Assembly (NCBI GenBank): GCA_960531495.1
Contig: OY482863.1
Location: 9,592,000-9,655,999 of the forward strand
Length of the DNA: 64,000 nt
Reading direction: 5' to 3'
Source of the DNA: Zeus faber
Lineage: Eukaryota > Chordata > Actinopteri > Zeiformes > Zeidae
Under the pieces are notes generated by a model that was not told the DNA's origin, searched no databases, and worked only from the letters and a program-made list of their open reading frames with translations. Each line of letters begins with the position of its first letter. The first letter of the stretch is position 1. This document shows positions 23,421 through 36,499 of this stretch, piece by piece. A program made the position numbers and the translations under genes.

Positions 23421-24180
23421 ATAAATATAAAACACATATTATTATATGATATATTATATGAATTATATTATATACATTATGTATAACATTTATAGTATAT
23501 TATATTGCATATATATTCACATACACATAATGATAAGCACATCACATCACAACACCACCAGTCAGATGCTATAGACTGTGGCATGTGACAGTGGTTAACA
23601 GAAAAGGACATGTGTGGCCCCAGGTAACTCCCATGCTTCAATGCACGCAGTGTTAAGAACTCAGCATTAAACACCAGCAGAAAAATGTGTGTGTTTGAGC
23701 ACGGTCTATCTAATTTGTTCCATGACCCCAATATTAACGAGTATTATAATATTATTCTCCTGAATTATAATATCATTCTTGATATGAATAAGATTATCTC
23801 TTGTTATTAGCATCATCATCATCATCATCATCATCATCGTCGTCGTATATTTCGGTTTTGGCGTATAGGCTTATTGTCGACATTTTGTACACTGTTTGAA
23901 GTGTGGTATTTAATGTCAGGTTTATTGTGCATTCATATTTCTGCGTCAGTGTTACATTTTTGGACATGATTTTTCAGGTCTTTTCAAATGTTAATCGTCA
24001 TGATAATTTCTAAAATATTTGATTGTTTTTCCTTTATTTTTACGTTAAGTTAGGTTACAGCTTACTGTTAGGTTTATTGTTTGATAATATATATTTTTAT
24101 AATAATAATAATAATAATAATAATGATCATATTTCTAAGAAAACTAGAAAAGAAGATTGTGTCTAAAAATTCCCCAAATA
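23421..24180. other. AT-rich DNA with (CAT)n and (AAT)n arrays
   Basis: Contains (ATC)n at about 23809-23846 and (AAT)n at about 24097-24124. No gene seen. Confidence 0.6.
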
Positions 24181-25080
24181 AACAAACAGATGCGACGCTG
24201 TCATATCAGAGGCACTGGGTCACTTTGGAGGGACACGTTTCTCAGACGCTGATTGGCTACATTTGACCAAACGAACCGGAGCACACCATTGCGGGCAACC
24301 GTAGGCGCACGGAGAAGATGTCGACCGTCGACCCGTATTCCACGGCTTACGGATACAATAAATCTCCCCGCAGATAAAATGCGGTAATGTTCATCCGTTT
24401 ATAATTTCCTATTAAGCCTCTGACGATGCAAGTCGGACCGACGGAAACGCCATCGTACCCCGCCCCCCCCCCCCCCCTTTACTGCCAAGTTGATGGTTCA
24501 GCTCAAAATGGCCGCAGAGAAACAGTTATGGAGATCGAACGTTTGATCAAAATATTTCCGTGAACTATGAGCTGCCGCGCCGCGTGAAGGTAAACTCCCC
24601 CCCCCCCCGCCGCCCCGCAGACCGCCGAGGCCGGTGAGTATCGACGGCAGGTCGGCGTCGTTTCGATCGACTTCGGCTTCTTTTTTTTTTTTTTTTTTGT
24701 TTGTTTTCATGTTTTTTGTTTTTTTAAATCCACTAACAACGCGCAGGGAACCCGCGGCTCGTCTGCAGCGCCGTGACGGCAGCTCTCCAATGGGGACCTC
24801 TGCTCTCTGCGGACGCGCGTTCAGAGTTGAACTGACACGCGTCGCGGAGCGTGGGTCGTCGGTGCGTGCGTCGGGGGCGACGGCCGGGGGGGGCGGAAAT
24901 GTGTCACAGACACTTGCACGACAGGCCCCGGGGTTCGCAGCAGCCGCCGCCGCCGCCGCCGCCGCACTCGCCACGTACGTCACTCCGCCAGGATTCCCTG
25001 CACCGAAGTGCCATGTTATTTACACCGTTCCCTCTCCCGGTCCTCGCCAGGTCCTCTGAGGCCACGGGCGGGGGTTAGTT
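24180..25080. promoter_or_regulatory. CpG-rich block, candidate znf438 promoter
   Basis: CpG density rises sharply here, with a (GCC)n stretch at 24941-24966 and C runs at 24463-24478 and 24597-24608. It includes CAAAATGGCCGC (24504-24515), close to a YY1-type promoter motif. It is the most island-like segment between zeb1 and the znf438 coding exon and is oriented sensibly by the donor described next. The assignment is inference. Confidence 0.35.
24490..24633 (+). other. Candidate non-coding first exon of znf438
   Basis: A strong donor, GAGGCCG then GTGAGT, has its exon side ending at 24633. The putative exon has a short upstream frame (MVQLKMAAEKQLWRSNV, stop) and no long one, as expected of a 5' untranslated exon. 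No transcript evidence. An alternative donor-like AAG/GTAAAC lies near 24590. Confidence 0.25.
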
Positions 25081-26600
25081 GAGGGATGGGTAGATAGATG
25101 TATCAGAAAATCAAACAAATAAGAGAAATGAATGATAATGAGCCTTATTTTGCACGGTTCATACAGGCGATGCGGCTGCAAGTGCTTCGCGGAGAGGAAA
25201 ACGTTGAAATACAATAAAAACACAAAGTGGTGTAAAATCCAAAGTGCACCAAGTTAAACGTCCAAAGATAATAATAATAATTCCAAACAACTAAACACAG
25301 CATGTGCGTCAAGGAAAAATGGAAAGAAATTGATAGTTATAAACAAAAATGTACACAATTTTTTTTCTGACTAACGTTAATAAAAGTCAAAAAAAGAAAA
25401 AGAGATGTTTTTTAGCTGCCACTCAATGGAAATAACTGAACTTGCTCATCATTGATGTCTGCTGGGAGCGAGTTCCATAATTCTCTTGGAAAAAAAGTTA
25501 CGGGATCGTGTAAAAAAATTTGCAGCGTGCACCGAAACTAAAAATTGATAGAAAATAAAAAAAATTAAGACCAAAAAACAAAAGAACAAGGAACCCTCGC
25601 GTCAACAACTCACTCTCTCCCAGACGCTGTTGCAGAAGATGTCCTCAGGGTCACATCCATTTTCACTCCGGGAAAGCGTCGGGTTGATACGTTACGGGAT
25701 TTATTATTTAGGCGGCAAATGCATTACTTTATGTCCGTATATTGGCGTTATTCATTATATTTGAAGACTTATGATACCTCTGCGTATTTGCCTGTGTGTG
25801 GGCACATACTCTCATTGACGACCCGGTTAGTGCATGAGAGCATCACTTCCTTTAACAATTGCTTAGAAGGGTTAGAACGTCACAGTATTTATTCATCATT
25901 TCCGTTTTCTCGTTGAATGTATAAACTCGCCCTGCGTAGTGCGTATGAACTATTACAGTCCTTTAATCATTTCGGTTTGGTTATTGAATTGAAATAAAAG
26001 TAAGGAGCGGCCATTGAAGTCTCTGTAAAGCAAAAGTAAACGTGTTCCGAGTTTGCCACACCACAGAAAAAGGGGTCATTAACCACCCAGCCAAATTTGA
26101 GCAATTATAAAAAATCGCCAAATATATAAAATTGGGTTTCAAAATCGTGGGGGTTCCGAGACGCTGGGAGCGTGTCCACCGACGACGCTGAAACCGCAGC
26201 CAATCGTGTTAAACGTTTACGTCCGAGTCACTTCCATGCTTAAATTTTTGTGCTAAACCAGGTCCTGTGCGTTTCGTTTTCCACCTCAAAGCGTCGCTGT
26301 CCGGCTGCGGGACTCCCCCCGCTCTCCGGTTGCCCCCCTGCTGGCTCCTCCCACAGTCCAGTTCGGGGCTCCGCGGCCTGCTAGCATGCAGCTAATGCTA
26401 ACGTAGCCAAACCCCGCAGGGTCAAAGCAACGGGACGGTTATTTAATTTTTTTTTGCTCCGGGCGTCTGCATGAGTTCAACGTCTCCCTGGCGACGCCCT
26501 CTACTGCAGGTGTTTTTTTCCCCAAAACGGTGTTTTATCCCAAACTCTGGGCCCTTAGCGTAGCTTAGCTTAGCTTATTTCACCACCGATGCTCCGTTTC
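25081..26600. other. AT-rich then CpG-containing unique DNA
   Basis: 25080-25570 has A-rich DNA with short ATA repeats and phrases reminiscent of fish retroelement tails (GCGAGTTCCATAATTCTC near 25467). 26150-26480 is CpG-richer and a second possible promoter-like stretch. No gene seen. Confidence 0.4.
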
Positions 26601-26629
26601 TGACGTGGTGTTTACATAGCGTCAGAAGG

Positions 26630-26705
26630 AGGTGCCTGACTGAAATACCGCAAACACAAGTTCAGCTGGCCGGCCAGGTGCCTGACTGAAATAACGCAAA
26701 CACAA
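26630..26705. repeat. 46-bp tandem duplication
   Basis: 30 bases beginning AGGTGCCTGACTGAAATA recur 46 bases later with one mismatch (26630-26659 and 26676-26705). Confidence 0.85.
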
Positions 26706-26777
26706 CTGAAATATGAAACAGGGAAATCCAGAATAACCTGCCAGGTATGAAGTCAAATCTAAAGTCTGTTCCCGGGC

Positions 26778-26780
<3 letters not shown>

Positions 26781-26842
<62 letters not shown>
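26781..26842. repeat. (TA)31 microsatellite
   Basis: Pure TA array. Confidence 0.95.
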
Positions 26843-26846
<4 letters not shown>

Positions 26847-26859
26847 CACTGTAATGATA

Positions 26860-28801
<1,942 letters not shown>

Positions 28802-28974
28802 TTGGGGTGTTACCATTTCCACTATTTAGGGTGCTCGACGAATGCACCACCACCTTTTTGTGTGTTGTGTAACTGCTTCACATTGTGGTGCTTTTGTGCA
28901 TTTAGGCTGCTTATACCAAACAATATTTTATGTCGCAAAATCATGTGGTGTCAGATCCAACCTCATGCGGGGGT

Positions 28975-29750
28975 CAATACTCGGTGTTTTCGCACTACAG
29001 GAACCTTTTCATAGTTCTCAGAATTTTTGGAGGAACCTTCCCTTTTTATTTTTTGTGTCTCCACTGCAGGAGCTAGGAACGGTCGTGGTTCTTAGAACTC
29101 CGTTTGGAGGGACGTTGTTTTTTTTTTTTTTTTATAGCTCCCACTCCAGTGCAGGGACTAACTGGCACAAGAGGAACACCAGTGACGTAAGTGCACGGTA
29201 ATTGGTTTGGACGTAAGTCCACGGGCCCTCACCCCCGCCGCACTGAGGACAGCCCTCAACGGTAATAAAAAAAAAATATATATATATAAATAAAACCCAA
29301 TAAAAATTGTATTTTTATTGTAGATGTATTTATTTCATTTTCCGTTAATTGAATGAATTACCGTGCACCCCGTAATGCTCTTGCACCGTCCTGATGCGAG
29401 CCAGTGCCTTACGAAAGTCGGAACAAACTTTTGAATGACGTCTTGTGGACCTAATATGAGTGAAGATCCAGCAATTGGTCTGCTTATTTCTCGTCTCAAA
29501 TTTGTTCAGCAACCGATTTTATTGGACTGAAAAGGTGAAATAAGTGAAAGTTACGGAGTAAATACAACCCGGAACACGGGAGCCCGTGCTGAAACCTCGT
29601 TGGATGACGTCTCCTCAGAGTTGTGGTGCAGTGCGAATACAACCAAAAAAAAAAAAAAAGCTCATGACGGTATCTAGTTCTCGTGGGGCCTCCCCAATTC
29701 CTAGTTCCCCTCAGGGAGTCCCCAGAACTGTTGGGTGTGAAAACGGCTAC
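28975..29750. mobile_element. Possible non-autonomous DNA element
   Basis: The left side (GGTGTTTTCGCACTACAGGAACC) and the reverse complement of the right side (CCGTTTTCACACCCAACAGTTC) are similar, giving weak terminal inverted repeats around a non-coding interior. The repeated AGTTCTCAG/AGGAAC phrases resemble a common fish MITE-like family. Ends and family are uncertain. Confidence 0.35.
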
Positions 29751-30034
29751 CCTTTACTACTCCACCCTCCATCCCCCCCCCCCCCCCCCTTTCTATAATT
29801 TGACTCTGACATGTTATTTACTCTGAGCAGTAGAAATGTACTGCCAAATGTCCTGGTCTTTAAAGGAGCAATAGCCGACTTTTTTGTTTTGTTTTACTTG
29901 TCATTATGAAGTTAATGTTGATTGCACAGTATAATGGCTGTAGAATAATGACACCATCAGCGTCTCGCTTGGTTATCTATAGCCTTCCATATCACTATGC
30001 ATTGGAAATGCCTCTGGGTACCAACTTCCCGGGA

Positions 30035-30300
30035 TAATGATGGATTTACGGCAGTGCGTCACAGGAAGTGTCAACCAACGCACAACCATGAGCGGAGATG
30101 GCGGACGGTGGAGTGATCTCCTCCAGGCAGATCATAAACCCGTGAATATAAAAAACACTCGTTGAAATCGGTTTAGAAATGTTTACTGTGCTTTTTATCC
30201 CGAAAACCCCGCAGCTCCCCCCATTTACTTGTATTTGTTTACAGGCCGGTTTCGCCCCATCCAATGTGGCGGAGATGTTGACGTATCGCAGCAATGAGCC
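30035..30300. repeat. Interspersed repeat, copy 1
   Basis: Shares with 33060-33320 an ordered set of phrases: CAGATCATAAACCC/GTGAATAT, a CATTGAA-like stretch, CTTGTATTTGTTTAC, GCCGGT..CGCCC, and CCAAT.TGGCGG.GA. Clearly the same family, diverged. Confidence 0.75.
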
Positions 30301-30901
30301 GAAGCAGTCGATGTGCCGTCTATGTATATATATGTCTATGACGCTCATTTCTTCCCTCGTTGATCATTTACACAGAGCAAAAGTGCAAAAGTTGCGCATT
30401 GTCCATTTAAGCTACGGCGCTGACGCTGATTACTAAGGTAATGTAAGGGCAGGTGATAGAATCTCAAAATTAACGGCAGTGTGGTTGATGTAAACCTGGC
30501 GCCCGGCGCTGAAGTCATACCGTTGGAGAGACTGGAGCATTTACTTTGGCGAGCCAGCCCTCCTCGTGTGGTTTCACATGTGGCTGGATGAGGAGGGGTG
30601 GAAGTGTGCAGAGGAAACTCCGATGCTTGCCTAACATTTCCTGTCCCCAATAAGTAACCAAGATCATATCACCATATCTTCTCGGGGGAAGGAAAAAGTA
30701 TGTGCATTAGGGCCACTCAGTTGCCGCTCACCGGCCTGCACTAAAGACCCCTCGCTTCAGCGTTTTACCTACGCTGCTCGGTAATAACTAAACAACGCCA
30801 CAGTTGGTGTGTTGGGGTGTTGTGACGTGGACGGGGGAAGGAATGAACTGCTCAGCCACGTATGCAACGTTAATTCCAAACCTTTATCAACCTTCCTTTT
30901 A

Positions 30902-30975
30902 GGGCTGTCCCCTGAAAGTCGACGAGTCAGCCGACTGAGATTCTTCAAGTCGAGCAGTCGTTTTTACTTATTATT
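30902..30975. repeat. hAT-like repeat fragment (GTCGACGAGTC family)
   Basis: AGGGCTGTCCC followed by GTCGACGAGTCAGCCGACTGAG and CAAGTCGAGCAGTC. This phrase pattern is familiar from abundant non-autonomous hAT-like elements in fish. A second fragment is at 47400-47490. Family assignment is from memory. Confidence 0.45.
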
Positions 30976-31082
30976 TTGGTCAGTCAGTGTGCATTACAAC
31001 AGGATAAGACCGATAGAAGCTTACGAAATGCGCATGGATACCATTTCAATGAGGAATTAGAAATAAGGTCATCATAAATATA

Positions 31083-31115
31083 TTTTTACATGTGTGAATC
31101 GAACACATGTAAAAA
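31083..31115. repeat. 13-bp inverted repeat
   Basis: Arm TTTTTACATGTGT (31083-31095), 7-base loop, exact reverse-complement arm (31103-31115). Confidence 0.85.
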
Positions 31116-31424
31116 ACACATGAAAACGTTCCATGTTTTTAAAAATCTGGACACCTCTTACTGGTTTATTTTCTGACGCTTCTCACAGCTTGCATGTAGT
31201 TGGTTTCGCCGTGGTAGTTATTTTCGTTGAAAGAATCATGCAGTATCTAACAAACGAGTGGTCTTCCGTTGATAGTCATGTTTTTGCTGAGACTTTCAAA
31301 TGCGTAGAATGTAAAGCAGTCCTGCGAGGTAACAAAGACTGAATTGGAAACCTTACATCTTGTAGTACACTGTGCGATGCGTATTCACGCCTCCCCATGG
31401 CTGTGATAGTTGTTAGCTTGACTG

Positions 31425-31620
31425 ATGGATGGATGGATAGATACTGTATTCATGCCCGATGGGAAATTGCAGTGTCCCAGCAGCTCACATCAACACGATA
31501 AGACAAAATAATATGCAATAAAAAATAAAAAATTGATGAAAAAGGCAATATATGGAAAATTTGGAAAATAGATAAAGATAAGATGTAAACAAAAAAAAAA
31601 GAAAAAGACCAGAAAAATAA
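31425..31620 (-). mobile_element. LINE 3'-tail remnant
   Basis: A GATG tandem, then ATAGATACTGTATTCATGCC and CGATGGGAAATTGCAGTGTC, the reverse-complement tail seen in many fish LINEs, followed by A-rich DNA. No reading frame is left. Confidence 0.5.
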
Positions 31621-32699
31621 AAAGGCTGTGTCCAAAAATTTGATATACGGTCCTATACAAAAATTGTGGAATAAATAGTGAATCAGGAAGATGAATGTAC
31701 ATTAGACCTGAACAAATGATGGCAATAATAAGCCTAGAAACCAAAACCAAAAATTGGCAGTAAAACCACTGTCTGACTAAAAGGATGTGAATGGTGGAGA
31801 TAAGCCTCCCCTTGGCTGCTAAATTCCAGCGGCAATTCCGGTGTTTCCTCATTTTAGAACTCGTATCACATACTCAATATGCAGACACATTTATTTTGTG
31901 GTGTTTCATCCATGATTTTGTCATGGGCTTTACTCGCGAACATCGTGTGACAGGGGCCCTCGAACCGCCGTACGCAAAGTTTTCCGCAATAACACTTTCT
32001 ACCCCGACCCTATTTTAAGTTAGGCCCGCCCTTGACGATTCTAATCGGTTCACTAAATACAGAACTTAAATCCCTGACTTGTGCCATGTCGAAGCCAGAC
32101 CCTTTTCTCCTGCGGGAGGGAGTTCTGGCAAAGCGAGACCAGCTGGACCGCGCAATAGAGCTGGTCCACATTAGCCTTCTCATTGGCCCATCAAGACGTA
32201 ATCGGAAAATGTTCTGCCATCTTGCCGATCGATGGCAGAGGGGGTTTTGAAATGGGTATTCTCATCAACCATGTCTCGTTGACGTCTGTGTCGTGGTGAT
32301 TTCCTTCGTGGCAGCCCTGGAAAGATGGCAAGACTTGGTTGTCAGACATATGGTTGTCACAGCAGCTGCAGGGCTCCATTTGTAGGGGTCGGGATAACAA
32401 GCACACACAATTTGCTCGTTATATTGGGAGTAAAAAAATTGGTGAGAATTCACCCACTGCAGGGCCCCGATGGGTTGGGCAGATTTAACGGTCGCTGGCG
32501 AAATCTTCCGTCGTCTGTCCGGTGGCCGGCGTTAATTTTCCACCTCGATGCCCTGGTGACCCCGTGATAAGCAGACTTGCATCACAGAATTTTCAGGCAA
32601 AAGCATGCTGTTAACTACACGATGCGTCATGATGTTTCTGAGAAAATTCAGCGAGTCTTCATTTTTCCAGCCTGTCGTGACGATGCACGACCACACTGC

Positions 32700-33640
32700 C
32701 GGAGATGCACCGTTCCACTGTTTTTCGGTTATTTGATTCCGATACATATGTGCTGATACGATACAGATTCCGATACCAGGGCTCTTTTTTAAATTATTAC
32801 TATTGTTGTTTTTGGTATTATGTGTAAGGTTACATGAGGCCGTAGTAAACCACACAGCACTTCTTATCTGAAGAGCAACAAATATACAAAAATCCCTTCA
32901 ATTGAAATGTATTCCAAAGAAATGTATTTGAACTGTATGTCAAGTAGGCTTCACAAACTTTTACCTTCACATGCAAACAGATGTAGGTTTTCAGAGGGAA
33001 TATTTGGGGGGAAAAAAAAAACAAACTAAAAGGATCGAGACCTGGACCTTTGGATCGTACGCCAACGTCGCTGCCATATTGGAACAGTCATGGAGTAGGA
33101 AAAAAAAGGCTTTTTTTCAAAACTTTTGTTTTTGTCCTCCACGTAGATCATAAACCCTCGAATATGAAAATGACTCATTGAATTTGATTGAGAAACTTAA
33201 AAGTGCTTTTTTTTTTTAAATTATTATTTTTTTAATCCAGAAAATCCACAGCTTTGCTTGTATTTGTTTACGTGCCGGTCACGCCCGTTCCAATATGGCG
33301 GTGACATTGCTGTAGGATTGTTTTGGTTTATAACCGGACGCAACCGGCGAGCCCCGAAGGATGTATCTGTGAGGTTTTTAATCCCCATCCGGTGGTTCCG
33401 TTCAGTGTGGCGCTGCGGTTATAGAACTACAGCTCCCGGTCCCTCCGTGGCGGGCGCATATTATATATGTCAGAATCATGACGTAGAACTCCAACCGCCG
33501 GTACCCAGGCACACATTGCGCTTTACAGGTTAATTATTTGCTCAGTTGAATTCTCATGATGTCAGTCCTATATCTTTCTCCGTGAATGACGTCAGTATCG
33601 GCAGCCGATACCGGATCGGCCCCACCTCTACACACTAGAC
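32700..33640. mobile_element. Possible hAT-like non-autonomous element (hosts copy 2)
   Basis: The left side has GAGATGCACCGTTCC and clustered CCGATAC/GATACGATAC motifs. The right side (33590-33640) has CAGTATCGGCAGCCGATACC and GATCGGCCCCACC. GATACCG-type subterminal repeats at both ends are a habit of fish hAT elements. The copy-2 repeat lies inside. Borders are not defined. Confidence 0.3.
33050..33325. mobile_element. Interspersed repeat, copy 2, with inverted ends
   Basis: Homologous to copy 1 at 30035-30300. Its ends are inverted: AACGTCGCTGCCATATTGGAAC on the left (about 33063-33084), and on the right the reverse complement of DNA at 33287-33311 reads AATGTCACCGCCATATTGGAAC. This looks like a MITE, a non-autonomous DNA transposon of about 260 bp. 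Confidence 0.65.
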
Positions 33641-35080
33641 CCCACTCTATCTTTGTCTGCGGAAATCTATTGATACTTTCATTCATTGGTTCCACGACAA
33701 GTCAAGCGTTAACCCCTTATGTCGCTTTTTAGGATGACCCACTCGGGTCAGCAACAGAACGAGGCCACTCCTTGCTGTAGTCCCAGTTGCTCGAAACGCC
33801 GCTGTTGTCGACTTTTATTTTTTCCCTGCTTTCTACCTAAATCGTAAGCAGCTGACATGTTCGGTCTGTTGAGTGTGGCAGAAAGGCATCTTGTCAAGAG
33901 GAGAGAGGAGGAGAACAAGGGAAGTGCATCTGAGGTCTGAATAATGAATGGGGACCATATTGTGGATGGAAAGGGATGTGGTTCAGTAATAGTCTGGCGA
34001 ACATTTCCCCGGCAAATTGTTAGTCCGTCCGGAATCATGCCTGTTTCCAAGAAAAGTTAAGTTAATGAAAATTACATGTGAAGCTCGGTGACTGTCTGTT
34101 ATAGCTTCGGTAGACTACTGGAGCTAAGGTGTATAATTATACATTTGTGCTTCAGGTGTTGGCATAGTTCTCGGTCGTGTGTTTTGTGTTGCCGGCGTTT
34201 TGTTGTCCCCGCGCCTCCTCCGCACGCTGTTCATTTGTGAGGGTGAAGATACATCATGCGACGATCAATTTTTGCGCTGACAGAGACAGGACTGTTGAGG
34301 CCTGATTGGGTTACGGTAACAGTATGGTAAATCTCAGTATGCCACATGGCGATGAAACGATAAACCTTTGATGGAGCAGTATCAGTTGTGCTCCTGCTAT
34401 GGTGACCGTATGAGCTGCCGGGTCTATCCCTGAATCCTCGCAAACACAAAGGATGATGGAAAAACAAAATCTGGATCTAGAGTCAAGGTAGAAAACCTCG
34501 ACCCAAATGACACGTCTGCTATAAGTTACGTGGCTGCAGAACTGCCTTCAACATGAAGCCCGTTTTTAAAAAAAGATTTAAAGGAAAAGGTTTGTATGTT
34601 ATTACCAGCAGTTTGTTCTGGAAAATACAACTCACTTTGAGGCCTGTGCTTGTTTGGTCCCATCTGACTCTGGGCTGGTGAATCTGAAACCCAAGCCCAC
34701 GCGTCGTCATTCCTCGGAGGGACCTCCCACCACAGCGATGGGTGCGGCACGTGCATGAAAAAGGCAGCGGGACAGGCCCTCACTTTCATCCCCTGTCATT
34801 TGGCCTCTTTCCCAAGCATTCAGTTTGCCCTGCCGCCCCTCCGTTCCCACCCCAGGATCCAAATTTGGTGTTTCTTTTCTTCACCCACTGGCTGACTCCT
34901 TTCGTTCCTTTCTCCGTGTACCTCTATATCAATATGTGCACACGCACTCCCTGTTATCCCACAGCTATGATTTAGGCATCAGATTTGCTCCCTCCCATCC
35001 TTGGATCAGGTTACCCAGCCATTACTCAGTCATTCCCCCAGCGCGGGTGCTCCGTGTCAGGCGTAGCGGAGCCCGCCTGC
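33640..35080. other. Unique DNA, no gene seen
   Basis: No repeats and no recognisable exon. The short frames on both strands lack family resemblance. Confidence 0.5.
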
Positions 35081-35086
35081 CTGCCC

Positions 35087-35128
35087 GCCCTGCATGCTGG
35101 AGTGCCCCTGCACTCCAGCATGCAGGGC
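35087..35128. repeat. Perfect 19-bp inverted repeat, 4-nt loop
   Basis: Arm GCCCTGCATGCTGGAGTGC (35087-35105), loop CCCT (35106-35109), exact complementary arm (35110-35128). The surrounding DNA is unique. Confidence 0.93.
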
Positions 35129-35438
35129 AGTACGACCACAGACGCCCCTGGTCCGTGGAGCCGCTCCAGCAGCGCCGCAGTCTACCCCAGAAAAAAAAGA
35201 GCCAGTTGGGTGAACGGTGAACATCTAGGCTGGCTGGAGCCTTGGAGCTGTGTTTTCATGCACCGCTGCAGAGAGACATGTGGTCTGGAGCACAACCTCG
35301 TCTGTAGGCAGCTCCTTCAGGCTGTAGCCAATGGAAAGGAAGGTTATCTTGGAACCCCTCTCGCCTAATGGCTTTGCGGCTGGAACTTGCTTTGTTATTT
35401 TATCCTGTTTAACAGCGAGAAACACCAATGTTTTTTTC

Positions 35439-35545
<107 letters not shown>

Positions 35546-35839
35546 AGCAGGCCTGTGGACATCACAACAAGCCCAACCCTGACGTGCGTCACAAGTCAGG
35601 TGCTGATTTGTGGACCTCATCGCTTTATGGTTATGTAACGTGGGCTCACTCGACGAGTAAAACGTCTTGTTAAACCGCACGCCACCCTTTCCTCGTAAAA
35701 GTGAGTGATGCGGGCAGCGGGAGAGGGTCTTGCCGCTGCCGTTAAGGATGGCCTCGGCCCTGCAGTGCCCGTCCTGAGAGATGGGATGTTAGTGGTCCGA
35801 TGGGCCAAGCCAATTCATGACGCTGCAGGAACTTTACTG

Positions 35840-36490
35840 GGCTGGGCTTTATTGCTTGATTAATGGATGCTGAGCGAAACTCATGAATCTCCAGAGGAAC
35901 GGAGGTATCTACTAGGTCCAATAAACGCGCAGCGAGAGCCAGGGAGAGGGGACGGCCATGGAGGGCCCGTATCTGTCAGGCCAGCGCCGTTCCTTTTTCA
36001 AAAGGTGCAACATTCTATAGGCGACGCAGCATCCTTTCCTATTAAGCCCCTTTTGTGCACTCATTTCCTCTCAGCCAAGACGCTTCCAGCTCCCTTGTAA
36101 TTTACTGAGCGCTGACCTACAGTTGTCCGCCGCATCGCGAGGTAGCATGTCAGTACTCGGGCTGGCCCATGAGAGGGGCCCCGGCTAATCCTTTGTAATT
36201 GGACGAGACGTAATGTTGCGGGCAGAGTACCTTGTACGGCGCTCATCTCCCCATTTGTTTTGCGGTAATGAGACATTTGGCCTCGCGGAACACAGTTGTT
36301 TGTCGGGGAAGAAACGGTTCTGCTGAGCCCGAGGGCCCAAAAGGTCTGCCGCAGAAAAAACAGCGGAGCTGACTGCTGAATTAAATCGCCGCGTGGCCGT
36401 CGGTACTTTATCTCACCGTTTGCTACCCCCAGCACATCTTTCATTTGCCGTGCTAATGTTTGATTAAATTTGGTTGCCAAGAGAATCACA
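35840..36490. other. Possible conserved non-coding block
   Basis: About 650 bases free of repeats with multiple TAAT/ATTA cores (GATTAATGG near 35858, TAATTGG near 36196, GTAATGAGAC near 36265, GCTAATGTTTGATTAAA near 36451). The texture resembles vertebrate developmental enhancers. Conservation untested. Confidence 0.3.
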
Positions 36491-36499
36491 ATGAATTTA

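Noticed and set aside
24498..24983. 161-codon minus-strand frame with poly-Ala and poly-Lys
   Set aside because: Arises from (GCC)n and poly-T tracts in a CpG-rich block; no recognised domain.
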